Shown here: piece by piece, positions 35,264-47,826 of the stretch
How positions within the stretch are numbered: position 1 is the first letter of the stretch
Layout: every line of letters starts with the position of its first letter
The notes under the pieces: model-generated
Databases searched by the model: none
What the model saw: the letters and a program-made list of their open reading frames with translations, nothing else
What the model was told of the DNA's origin: nothing
Made by a program: the position numbers and the translations under genes
Origin: Lithospermum erythrorhizon
Taxonomy: Eukaryota > Streptophyta > Magnoliopsida > Boraginales > Boraginaceae
Length of the DNA stretch: 64,000 nucleotides
Assembly: GCA_019722365.1 (NCBI GenBank)
Contig: JADFUC010001816.1
Location: 558,001 to 622,000, forward strand
Reading direction: 5' to 3'

Positions 35264-36665
35264 GAAATTTTAAGCGTGTTATAAATTCTATTTCAACATA
35301 AAGTAATTCGAAAGGTAATTTATAGACTATAGTAGCTGTTTTGATTACTCAAGTTGTGCATTTTTTAAAAAAATTACGTAAGTAATCACTGCATGCAAGC
35401 TTCCTTAACAATTAATTATGTTGGAGATTAAGAGTAAAATATAGAAGATGATGGAAATTAAGACAGTAAATTTTAGCATTGTTGGTCAACTTCTATGTTC
35501 ATGGGACCATTTTGAAGATTTTTGAAAACAAATATAGGGATTTGAATTATGTATATTTTGTTGCATTCTGGGAATGTGCATGTTAGCATTGACAATATTT
35601 GATTGAATTTTTCTTATAGCATTGGCAATATTTGATTGAATTTTTTTTTTCTTCTCTAAGACTATATTAAATTGACCAAATGGATATGACGTTTTTGTTA
35701 AAAATACTAATTCTATCTTGCTTTGCATTCTCACAAAGGAGGTATAGAATGTAACATTTTTTAAGTATAGTTCTAAAAAGAATTACTTCCTCTATTTTCA
35801 TGAGAATACAAATTTTAAGAAAGTAATAAATGTGTTGATCATTGATATATTGCTATTAATTAATTAAATGCATACAAAGTATATTCATGTATGTTAATAC
35901 GATGTTCAACTATACATTATTTTAATATAATTGATCATTTTCGATTTATAACTAGTTATTGATTGAATATCAAATATATATAGTCTTATCTTGTATATAT
36001 GCTGATGCAATGTTCCAATTAGGTGTCTTAGAAAAATCATTGTCGTCTCCAAAGAACCAACCATGCACAAGAAGATCATCGAGAACTGTCATATTCTTTT
36101 CCAGTATGTTTTGAATCAAGTAACATAAAATATTTCCAAGAGGACACATCATTCACATAAAATCATTTTGAATTTCCGTTGACTTTCTATTTATGCTGAA
36201 TATTTCAGCTCATTGTAATTTTTTTAATATAATAAGTGAAGCATACATTTGTAACCTCCCTCACGTGTTGACGAGATTTTATATATTCTATATATGTATA
36301 GATATTTATTTTTCATTATTTATTTTGTGTTCACATTCTCACCAATAGATGTGTCAGTCTCATAATTGATTATAAATAGAAAAGAAAATCAAAAGTTATT
36401 GTCATACCCCCTTCTCATCACATGAATATATTATTTGAGCACCAAAAGAAAACATAAATAACAATTCTTGATAATTGAAGGCCTGCACATAGTATTCTTG
36501 AAGCTAAACATCAAATGTATATCCTTTAATTATAAATAAAAAATCAATAAACAAATGTCAAGAGCAAAAATGATGTATATATATACATGTATAATTCTTG
36601 ATTGATGCACAAAACTCAGCTAGTTTGGTCCTAGTTGATTAATGATTAATATCAAATTTATGTAG
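35264..36665. other. Intergenic, AT-rich, no gene recognised
   Basis: Promoter side of the LRR gene and 3' flank of EGY2. Contains short direct repeats of CAATATTTGATTGAATTTTT near 35594 and 35626. Nothing coding was recognised. Confidence 0.5.
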
Positions 36666-39600
36666 CTATAATATGGATACTAGACCTATACCCAGCTCCT
36701 CTGCAAGTTCATCCCATACTGGAAGCAGTGTCAAGACCACAAGGGTAGTCATTACTATAAGAAGCAATCGTCTCCACGTTCCAACCTCGCTAACATCGTT
36801 CAAGCATGGCTTCTCTGGATCCCTCTGCACATCATATGGCAACAAGGTAGATTATCATTAATGAAGACGCGTTTTGTGTTCATAGAGAAATATATGCATT
36901 GGATTACTTGATATCGTTAGTGTACCTGACATAACAGCACATATAATCCCCAAGGAAGAGACAGGGGTCCACCAAGCTGCCAATAACAATGCATTCGATT
37001 TAAAACGAAGAGTTACATACAAGATACCAAAACATGGTGTCATGAATTCTTGTTCAATTTCGAGAGAAGATCCTATTTATCATCTAACTTTGGTAACCCA
37101 ATGACCACAATACTTTTAAACTGGTAGATGGCCCATCAATCTTGGGAACACAGAACAAATTCACCACTTGACTTCGAACTATATAAAAATCAGATTAGAA
37201 GTTCAATAGCACTTAATCTTAAAACTTAAAGAGTAACTCTAATTATCATCAGTTGAGTGAGCTTCCAAGAGTTGAGCCAAAAAAAGATTACATACCACTC
37301 CTAGACCTAGCAAAGCATAAGTTGCCAAACCAGAAGCGACCAGTGCACTCTTCCCAAAAGCACCCTGTCGAATAGAACAAAGAAAAAACGAAAGTTATAT
37401 ACAATTCAATTTAAGTGGTATAACCTATCAGCAATTAGGTGAAAGTACAATGTCAGGTTATTAACACGTTAACATCCATAATTAACTTATATATACAACA
37501 TACTTTGTTGAGATGAAATGAGAATACATCGGAACTATTACATACAGTTACAGCCATATCCTGAATCACTTTGTTTCTAATTTTATCTTCCCGAGTAACT
37601 CCAGACAGCCATCACAACAATCTTGTATCCACTAGTGCCATCTTATGGACATACTAATACTCCACAGAGCCACTCAGAAAATTCTAGTACTCTTCAATGA
37701 TTTCATCGTCACTTATGTTGCTACAAGATGACCAGTTGTCTTTACACTTGCCTAACATTGACTATTTAAAATAATAAAATCAAAAAGAATAGTTAAAGAG
37801 ATAACTGGTAATATATCTCCATCTCAGAAATGGTAATCCAGTTAATCAAATAAGGAATTATTGTTTCATACTTTCTATTATTTCCAAGATCTTGCTCCGT
37901 CTCTCTAGGACTCTTCACAACTTTCTAACATTTTCTGTAAGTTCTTCAAATTTGAATAATTTATAGGCTCAGACCAAAACGACAAGAATCTTGGCTTCAA
38001 CAATGATAGATAAAAATGCAAGAGCTACCTGCATGGCTCTTCCACCATCAAGACATCCGACTGGGAGCAAGTTAAAAGCAGATGTAGTTAAGCCACACCT
38101 GTAAGAAGCATAAGTAGTGTAATGAGCCATTTTGATTTATTCCATTATATCCAAGCGCCTCAGAACATAAAATCTAAAGCAAATTCTTCAATAAAAACAT
38201 AAAAGTGTTATCTAAACAAACAGGGCATTACCAGCCAGCGATTACCAGAGGATGAATTGCAATTGATGCTGAATGCATTGCTCTGTAGTAAAAAACAATT
38301 AACAGTCAATCAATTGGTCTCCAATGAAGGAAATTTGAGGTGATCTCAGGTTATAACCTTAACATTTCAACTTACATCAACTGAGTCAGAGTCTAGGTGG
38401 GTAAAATGTTAAAAAAAAAGGTTTAAAAAATTAATGATCCTTGGCTTCTTTAATTACATTTACTACTCGTGTCAGTGTTTTTATAACTCTAAAAAGTATA
38501 AACGGAAATGAATTGACCTTGCTTCAAGCATTTTAAATAATTCTAAAGAGGTGGTTAGTTACCTATTATGGTAAAAACTATCTAAAGCAGTCATTTATAA
38601 TTTAGAACTTACGAATAGCCAAGTGTGGCTCTACTGAGTAGCCCAAGAAGCAAAGAACCTTGGAAAACCGTGCTAGGAACTTGAACCAAATCATCCACTG
38701 CTGCTGGATTTGTTGAAAGCATCAGGCCAAAAGCGAACATAGAAACAGAGAGTGCAGCTCCAGCACAAGGCCCAGCTAGAGAAATATCAACTTCTGCTTT
38801 TCGATCTGGAAGGATTGATTTGAACTACAAGAGGTGGCAACAACAATCAACATCGACACCTTTACTAACCAACTTTGGAAATCTAAAACTGCATACAAAT
38901 TCAGACTCCCCAGATCCTGGGAGGGAGACACAATAGGCCAGAAAAAAACCTGTGTAATTGCTCCAAAGGTTCCAAGAGTAATATTTGGTATGAGAAAAGG
39001 GATGCTTAATTTCACTTTCCTTGGGAAGGCTGCTAGAAAATGCCCAATTTCCTGAAACAAGTAATCCACTCATATTCAATATGAAGAAAATATATCAAAG
39101 AGGGGGCAAATAACTAGAGTGTGTGAAAGACTCTCTAACTGATAGTGAAGCCAAAACCATATCTCATAGCTTTGACCATCTGTGGTCTGTCGTCTGTCAT
39201 TTGATACATGAATCAATTGAAACTATCGTTTTGGTATTTAGTTTGTAAGTAATATCAACCTTAGTTCAACATGAACTACAGGTATGCTACAATCTTAGTG
39301 ATTGATAATACACTGAAGCGTTTGTGTCACCCAAAGAATGACCTCAGCATGCATCTTGTAAGCAGCTCAAAGCTAGCATAATCACTCATGCCTATCTTAT
39401 TCCTTGTCTGCTAGTAGGAATCAAGAGAGGATATCAAAGAAGGGATACTCAAAGCTAGTGTAGTAAGTTAATCTTACACAATTTCAACAGCATGCGTGCT
39501 TGGTGCATTAAAATAGGACGTGATCCATGATTGTTGAGTTAATGTAACATGAAATTTTGGTCCTTGTGAGGGCTACATGTATATATCATAGGTAGATTAG

Positions 39601-39920
39601 CTGGACCACCAACTTATCGTGTAGTAACAGTATAAAGAGAAAAGAGCAGTGTTCTTACATGGATCATCTGAACACCCAAAACACCATAGGCCAAGGGCAA
39701 TGCAGAATCCACAAATGGTAACAGTAGCTGCATATCTGGTGGTTCAATGGCATTTGGGTCCGTAAAATACTTTACAACCTCCGGAGGCAACCGATTTATC
39801 TAATAACACAAAAAATCAAATAAAAACCCAAAACAATATTAAGTGCAGATTGCAGAAAGAGGAACTCAAAATGACAATGAATTATAACTGGCAACCACTT
39901 GATATTATAGAGAGAGAGAG

Positions 39921-39952
<32 letters not shown>

Positions 39953-41586
39953 CTTGAGACGCTATTCCCAACTCGACAGAAGAACCGATGGTGAGAAGAA
40001 ACAGCAAAAGAGCTATAACATATTGCCAAAGTGTCGTTGGACCTGGCTCTGAAACCTCTTTCCTTAGAAGACCGAAACTGACTCTAGGACCACCTCGCGG
40101 ATCTGGTCCTTCAGAGTCGGGCTCCTCAACCATGAATAGGTTGTATTTGTCTCCCATGGTATCAGCTAGCTGACTCTGAAGTTTGGCAAAAACTTCTTCT
40201 CTCATCCCCCTCAGGTTTCCGATAAAAAGAATGCCCTCACCTAGATTACCAAATGGCTGTTCTTTGGTTACCCAGAATGTCGAGTACCCAAAGAGTTTTT
40301 CCTTGATAATTTTCACATCAGAAGGATCGACCTTTTCTGGTCCAAGCAGTTCCATCAATCTAAAAGAGTCTATCTGGAAATTGCTATAAGCTGGCCCAAC
40401 AGGAGAAATAGTTGATTGCTGTGAAAGGAAGAAGCAATAAAATCAGCACTTTATCTCTAATAAATAAGAACAAATCGGATTATTTTTTATGAACTCATCT
40501 ATGATAGTCTGGAGCAAGAATCATGGATTTTAAAACCTTTAAAATGCTCCGTTATGGTCACCTATGTTCCACCATTTCAACGGGGTTTTCACAAAAACAG
40601 GGATAATGAATGCTCCGCCATCCAAATCTTAAAGAAACTTATGCGTCGCTATCACTTATGCATGTAAGTCTCTCAGAAAAACATGTACTCGTATATGTAG
40701 AGATGAAACAATGTCATGGCCTTTTCCAAAGTGTTGGTAGTACTACTGTACTGCTACAATATCAATGGAGCTATCAAGTACTGTAACACTTAACTAGTGA
40801 TTATCAATGCAACATTGAGACATCTCATACACCATCTAAAGTAGGAGATAAACATCTAAAGTAGGAGATAATGTTATAAAGATGATTGGTTAAGATTAAG
40901 TGCTTAAAAAACTGAAAAAATGGGCATTATATAGAAGTGTAACATAGAGTGTTCCACAAAAGTGTAAGAGAGGATGATGAGCCTAACAACATCAACAAAT
41001 TATTCCATAAAACATAAAATGTACAACCAAATCAGCACAAGGTACAACTCACAGAAGACAACAAAGCCCAAATGATTCACATATTATTCCATAAATGTAC
41101 AACCAAATCAGCATAAGGTACAACCCACTACCCAACTGAATAAAAACCTCACCCAAGATGGAAAGGAAGCAGATAACAACATCAACAAATTAATATTAAA
41201 AACAGAGGATGTACAACCAAAGTAGCACGAGGTACAACTAACTACCAACTGAATAAAAACCTGACCTTTGACGAAAATGAAGCAGAAGATTCATTAGAAA
41301 CTTCCTCCGTTGATTGTTCTTCACTTGTAACAACACTCAAATTATTTGTTGAGTTTTTATTATCCTCAGCTTCATCATTACTATTAAATTCAGAATTATC
41401 ATTACCAAAAGAACATACTACAAACCTACAAAATCCAATCTTGGGTTGTCTAGTTGGCAAACAAGTGTAATTATTATGGTGGTTTTTGAATTTGACCAGT
41501 TTGGTACTATGAGAGAAAGGTGACAATTGATTTGGGACACTCAAATAATTGCTTCTCAATATTGTTGATAGTGTGAGTGATGCCAT
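36666..41586 (-). CDS. EGY2: EGY2, chloroplast site-2-type zinc metalloprotease
   Basis: Intramembrane protease of the S2P family in thylakoids or envelope, involved in chloroplast development and photosystem gene control. Ten exons on the minus strand join in phase to about 546 residues: 41266-41586, 39954-40418, 39659-39799, 38950-39051, 38613-38824, 38232-38282, 38029-38098, 37296-37364, 36926-36976 and 36666-36824 (stop TAG). Residues 1 to about 55 form a Ser/Asn-rich transit peptide; an acidic low-complexity linker follows. Then MELLGPEKVDPSDVKIIKEK, the EGY-specific GNLRG, and RVSFGLLRKEVSEPGPTTLW. The zinc motif is H309-E-I-G-H313, split between exons 3 and 4 after the first His. The second S2P motif NLLPVGCLDGG is at 440-450. 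Several hydrophobic helices follow, ending LPVWDELAEELGIGLVSIL. Length and motif order match Arabidopsis EGY2 (about 556 residues). All catalytic elements are intact. Confidence 0.95.
39909..39949. repeat. (GA)n-(GATA)n microsatellite beside an EGY2 splice donor
   Basis: A GA run followed by about seven ATAG/GATA units starts only a few bases inside the intron after exon 2, next to the donor at 39952-39953. Confidence 0.9.
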
Positions 41587-41664
41587 TACAAGGGGAAGTT
41601 TAAGGTTTCATTCATGAAATTATTGTTGTTGTCTTAAAGATATATACTGGATAAAATATTAAGT

Positions 41665-42268
41665 GGGTGTTTGGACAAGTTTATTGTTCAAAATTAACTT
41701 ATAAGTGATTTGGTAAAAACATATAAGTTGAATTTGATTTAGAAATAAGTTAAAGTATTTGACAAAACTTATTTTACCTACAATTTATAAGTTAGAGTAA
41801 AAAAAAGTTAAATCTATAAGTTGGTTTGGCCCAAATAATTTCTTAATTCTGAATTTAATGTTTAAGCTTTTATACACTTATTTATCGCCCCGTTTATAAT
41901 TTTAGTTTCTGCGACTTTTTATTTTATTCTTTATTGAAAAAACTAATAAATAAATAAATATTATATTTTAGTCACAAAATATAATTTTATTATATAGTTA
42001 TTTTTATTCTTTCAAATATTAAATTTTAATTTATTAATATCATAAAGATAAAAAAAAGTGATATATTAATCTTGATATTCCTTATAAATCATTTTATCAT
42101 TTTTTATAACCCATAAATTATTGTTATCGAACATGTAAAAAAAATCGTTATAAATTATGTTAGCCCGGCAAGTCTAAAATAAATTTAACGATTTATAAGT
42201 AAGCATAACACATAAGTTGCGTTATCGACTTTATAAGTTAAAAAAAATAAACTTAGCCAAACACCCTC
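41665..42268. mobile_element. MITE with GGGTGTTTGG ends
   Basis: The left end GGGTGTTTGGACAAGTTTAT pairs with the right end ATAAACTTAGCCAAACACCC. TAAGT flanks both sides, so a duplication of at least 5 bp is likely. The interior repeats ATAAGTTG/AACTTATA motifs on both arms. Superfamily probably hAT, not certain. Confidence 0.65.
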
Positions 42269-43637
42269 TAAGTATGCTATCCACCGTATGCGTTCATATC
42301 TTTGGGCGTGGCGGTGGACATTCATAATGGGCCTTGAGAGCGTGACTCGGTGCGAGCACGTTGAATGAGCTTTGTTAGTTAGCAGTAGGGTAGAGTATAA
42401 GATTATGTTTGTTATCTTTGAGGAGTACCCGGTAGAGTGTCTTCAGGCCGTTATATTAAGAAGTCGAGTATTCCAATATCGATTGTCGAGCCGTTCCGGC
42501 GCTAGGGCTGGTTGCTGATAATTTTGTCCCTTTTTTTTATAATTGGATTGCAAAACTATTGATCATACATGTTTTGGAATGATCACCGTTCGACCATACA
42601 TGTTTTGTTTGAACTTTTTTTATCACACATGTTTATATTTTGTATCTCACCGGTAGTTGATAAGTTTTGGTTAAGATATTTATATTACGCCCATCACTAA
42701 TTAATTTATTATTTATGCTAAATTTAGATAAATCCGAGGCATTCGGTATATCACGTCTTTCTAGTGCAAGAGAGAGTCAGAATAACGAGTCTCCAATTTA
42801 ATTGTCATGACCAGAACGACCGCCGCCTCGAGTCACGTCGCCCATGACACCGCCCAACCAACGATCACCTCCTACTTTGAATTTATATACTACGTGAGGA
42901 ATCAAATAGAGACTCGAAGTCGTAAGTTCTTATTTAAACCCTTAGACCAATTTCATTTTTTTAAGTAATAAAAATATAAATAATGTTTAACACTCATTCT
43001 CCAAGTTTAATATCAGTATTGGACAATGTACTTTTGGACGTTCATTCTAAACATCGTCGAAATGTCGTAAAATAGGAAACTTGAATAATACATCCTTTTC
43101 TAAAATTTTCTTAAAATACACATTATTTTTTTATTTTTAGGGGTTCTTTTTATGTATGTTCTTTAGAAATAATAGGAAGAGTATAAATTTAGGGGGTGAA
43201 GAGGGTGGATGAATAATTTTAGAAATATTTATTTTAGGAAGGCCAAAAAATCACTGTACCGTTTGTAGCGATTTACTTTGATTTAACTTTGAATGGAGCT
43301 GTTGTACATACTACATATATGATCATCTATACCCGATTTACTCCTTTAGAAGCGTGTAAATAAGTCCTGCAAAAGTTAAAATATAGGTTGGACCCAAAAT
43401 GAAAAAAGAAATTGTGTTTTCGGCCCGCTTTAAATAAGTTATTACGCATAAAATTATTCACCCTTCCCTTAACTCCCTAAATTTATATTATTAACATTAT
43501 TTTTATTGATGAGAGTGAATAATAAAATTTAGTGCTACTAAAATAAATACATAAAATCAATCCACTACCAAATAAAATTAAAAAAGTAGTGAAGTAGAGT
43601 TCATTTTAGAGAAATTATAGGAAACTTGATGTATATG

Positions 43638-43975
43638 CTCTTAGAGCATGTAGATCACATCTCCTAAAATTTTATTTAAAATACATTCAAAATCATCACT
43701 TTTATTATTTTGGGGTTAGGGGTTTTATATAATATTTTAACAGCTTCCTCATTTATTCACCCAAAATATAAAAATAATAGTATATTTCAGATTTTTAAAT
43801 TAATGTAAAAAGTTAAAATATGAAAAAATATTATAGGGAACGGAATAAATTTGAGAATTGTCTGAAATTTTGGAGAACAAAACTATTTTTAAGGAATCGT
43901 GAAAAATCATTTGGGTCTTGTATTTTTCATTCCATATTATAACTTTTAGAGGAGCTAATGCACATACCCTAATAT
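43638..43975. mobile_element. Decayed MITE with TTAGAGCATGT-type ends
   Basis: The left end reads TTAGAGCATGTAGATCACAT, then CTCCTAAAATTTTAT. The right end, reverse complemented, reads TTAGGGTATGTGCATTAGCT, then CCTCTAAAAGTTAT. These are imperfect inverted repeats of about 34 bp around an AT-rich, non-coding interior. Confidence 0.45.
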
Positions 43976-44430
43976 ATCTAAGGATTTAAATGTTACAATA
44001 TATATCAAGCATATATGAATATATGATGGACTATCCTAATGACATTGTTTCCATAGTGTATATTAGTGGATTTAGGATCAATTATCATATTCTATGTATC
44101 AATTTTTTTACACATAATAATCAATTCCCTACGTATACATATTCAATGACTCAATTCTTTACATATACTAATCAACTCACTAATTGTACTGGCACACTTA
44201 TTCATGAATATACTTGGTATAAAATATAGTAAAAATCTCCAATAATCGTGTGAAGATTTCATTTTTTTTTTAAATATATGGTGGAATAATACTAGTTAGT
44301 TAATGTAAGTATGTAACTAACTAATTCCAACAACCATCAACAAAAGGCGCACACAACATGGAACAAGTCTAAATCTACAAGCTTCACATACAAAAATCAG
44401 AAAACAGCAAAAAACATCTACTTTGTATTG

Positions 44431-47400
44431 ATGAGATCATTACTGTTTCTACATTTTTTACTGTTCTTGCATGCAATAACGTCGTTTTCAATAGCATGGG
44501 GACAATTCGTGGTGGATGGGAGAGTGATAGAGCTGAATGAATCCAATATTGATGAAGCAATTTCCACATTTGATTATATTTTTATTGATTTTTATGCTCC
44601 TTGGTGTGGTCACTGCATGCGCCTCAATCCAGAGGTTATTCAATCATTATTTGCATTTTATTGTGAAAAATATTTGAATTTTATATACTCCATGCGGTCT
44701 TTCACACAGGGCTCTAAATTCGAGGAAAGAATTCGCAATATTTTATATATTATGCATTGTAAGTAAAATTTTAATATAATTGAAGGTAAATATAGTGGTC
44801 TTAGTCGTTATGTGTGAGTTCGATTCTTCTTCTGACTATTTTTTGTTGTAGTTGATGATTTTAACTGCGTTTAAGGTTTGTTAAACTGGTCAGATAGGAT
44901 TCATCATAAATTTCTTTTTATTTTGTTGTAGTTGAAGCTTTTTTTTTACTTTAAAGGTTTTTTAATTTAATCTGATTAAGATTTTATTTAAGCAAAATTA
45001 ATTTTAAATAAATTTGGAGCAGTTCAACCACGTTTAGACGAGACAGCTCCATGTAACCCATGCAAGATTGTCCAGTTTAGAGTTCCGATGATTGGCTTTT
45101 TTTTAAAAAAAAATTGAAGTCGAGTACATTCATCTTGATGAAAACCTATATCAAAAGTTGATATTTTTAATTAATCTGTTCTCTTTACTATTTTCATGAT
45201 AGTTTATTGGTTACGTTACATACTTATGTTGGTGTTATTGTTTCCATGTCTATATTTTATGTCGCTTGGAACTTGGATATAATGAAATAAAATCAAGATT
45301 TGGCTCGACCCTTATTATTTATGTTGGATTAGTAGATAGCGTTTGTATTTGACTCATGAGATCAATTCGGAAATAGCCTCCATGTTAAGATTGTATAATA
45401 TCCACCCTCTTTATCCCATTTAGGCCGAAGATTCTCCCTCTTCACGGGCATTATTATGACATGTTGACGTTGTTGATGATATTGTTTAATCTGCAGTTAG
45501 ATAAAGCTGCTCCAATTCTAGCTGGATTGAAGAACCCTGTTATCGTCGCAAAAGTGGATGCTGACAAGTATAAAAGTCTTAGTAATAAGCACAATATTGA
45601 GTATGTTTCTGAATCATTGCAGCGTTCTTGTTCTATTAAACCTGTTAAATTGTTTGCTACATTGGTATTTGTAGATAGGAACTTATCAATATCTTGTACA
45701 ATAGCTAGATCTTTCTTATACACTAGATTGTGTTGCATAGCTAGATCTTTCTTATACACTAGATTGTGTTGCCCTTCCTAATGCTGGTTTGATAAATTTT
45801 TTAGTACTAAAATTGAAAAAAATTAAATTGCCTCAATGATGGTCTCGTCACTAGATTCAAATGAAATCATTATTTTGCAACCTTACCGTGCTAAAAACCA
45901 ATGGAACTCGTCAAGTTTGACGAGTTCCTCGGACTAGTTGAGATTTTTTCTGAAAGGGGCTAAAATACAACTGTTCACTTGGGACAACTAAAATTGTTTT
46001 TATTGTAATGCAGAGCGTTTCCAACTCTGAAGTTATTTATTCATGGAGTTCCAACAAAGTATTATGGACCTCGAAAATTTGACACGCTTGTCCAACATTT
46101 GAAGAAATATTCTGCTCCTGATGTCGCCATCCTAAATGCTGACTCTGGTGTTGCTGAATTTGTTGAAGAGGCTGGAATTGAGTTTCCTGTATTTATAGGC
46201 TTTAATGTTAAAGAGTCCATGATATCAAATTTGGCTATCAAGTACAAGAAGGAGGCATGGTTTTCTGTGGCAGAGGATTTCTCTGAAGAATGGATGTCTT
46301 TATATGATTTCGATAAAGTGCCTGCTCTGGTAGGCCTTCGTCCAAGTGATAGCGAAAAAAGCCTCTTTTATGGTCCTTTTGAAGGTACCATGTTTAAATA
46401 CAATTCATAACATTTTCAGAAATATATTCCATATCCAACCATGTAAAGTTTTGGGCATTAGGAAGTTAGGGGGGTAACTGTGTAACGAGGTTGTTGAAGG
46501 CAAGAGGTGAGGCCCTTGACTCAGATGTCTATTTTACTTAATCTAAGTTCTCTGCAATATGTTTGATTTCGACAATACTGTTAATGAATGTCAATTCGAC
46601 GAAAAGTTGCACAAGGTCCGCTTAACTGTTTGATCATTTTATTACAGAGAAATTTCTTGAAGATTTTATCAAACAAAATTTGCTCCCTTTGGTAGTGGCC
46701 ATTAATGAAAACACTTTGAAAGAACTGAAAGGTGAGGATAGGAAAGTTGCATTGACCATTGTGGAGGATGAGACGAGTGACAACTCGAGAGATTTAATCA
46801 AACTCTTGAAGGTTGCTGCTTCTGCAAATCGTGATTTGATTTTTGGTTATGTTGGATTCAAGCAATTTGATGAATTTGTTGAACCATTTGAGGTTTCTAA
46901 GAAAACACAACTGCCAAAGATGATTGTTTGGGACAAAAACGGGGATTACTTATCTGTAAGTTTATGCTTTCTTATCTATATCCATATGTGTTATCATGAG
47001 TCTGTCTCATTCACATCTCTTTTCATCTTTTTGTGAAAGTTTACTCCATGCTCTGGAAGATGAATGTCCATGATTTGGCTGGTCGTAATTCATACATCGG
47101 CATTAAGATGTCTAGACAAATTCCACCTCCAAACGGATAATAGAGAAGAAATTCGAGATGGTATGCTGGCCTCATAAACGTGATAAGTGATACTTGAGGG
47201 AGAACGTTTCTGAGAGTTGGCCTTGATAGTGATCTGGCTTATTTCTTCTTCTGCAGATAATAAGTGTAGATAGTGTCACAAGCCACTTTATTCATTATAT
47301 CTTTTACTCCAAACCTGGTCCTGATTCATAATGACTAGAAATTCTGAATCTTATTTAATCCATTTTAACCATGTCCTGGTTGAGCATTTGAGATCATTTT

Positions 47401-47826
47401 GCTTCTATGGTTTCATTATGAAAGGAACATTAGCTCCTTATTATTACTGTTAGGAATTAGTAAACCATTCATTTGGAAGCTTAAAGCATGCTGTTTATTT
47501 CTTAACTTCCACTCTACTAGGTTAATGGCTCAGAATGGATCAAAGAAGACGATCAAGGATCCCAAATAACTCGATTTCTTGAGGGATACAGAGCAGGAAA
47601 TGTAGTCCAAAAGCGCGTTACTGGTCCCTCTTTCATGACTCTCTTCTACTCCCTCTTCGGATTAGGCACTGTTTGCATGATCGTCTTCATACTCATCTTG
47701 ATGGCGTTGATAATGATATTTATGAAGGATGACGAACCTACAACAGAAGATTGTCGACAAAGTACAGAGGGAACGAGCAATGTAATAAAATCTCAATCTG
47801 GAAGTGGGAGAGACAAGGAAGACTAG
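44431..47826 (+). CDS. PDIL5-2: Protein disulfide isomerase-like 5-2 (PDIL5-2 type)
   Basis: Oxidoreductase of the endoplasmic reticulum that forms or rearranges disulfides; a membrane-anchored plant PDI with one catalytic thioredoxin domain. Five exons join in phase to 430 residues: 44431-44634, 45497-45600, 46014-46384, 46648-46955 and 47521-47826 (stop TAG). Signal peptide residues 1-24; the a-type domain has FYAPWCGHC (active cysteines C59 and C62), with AKVDADKY and AFPTLKLFIHGVPTKYYGPR downstream. Two non-catalytic thioredoxin-like b domains follow, then a membrane helix (FGLGTVCMIVFILILMALIM) and a charged tail ending GSGRDKED. No KDEL end, as expected for the membrane-anchored type. 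Arabidopsis PDIL5-2 has about 440 residues. The first intron (862 bp) uses the donor GAG|GTTATT, which is weak. The next ATG-like codon upstream is a TTG, so the start is ATG at 44431. Confidence 0.95.

Larger units (their letters stand above)
41587..44430. other. Intergenic between divergent EGY2 and PDIL5-2, with MITEs
   Basis: No gene-like frame. Two elements with inverted ends are listed separately. A GC-richer stretch near 42800-42860 is unassigned. Confidence 0.5.
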
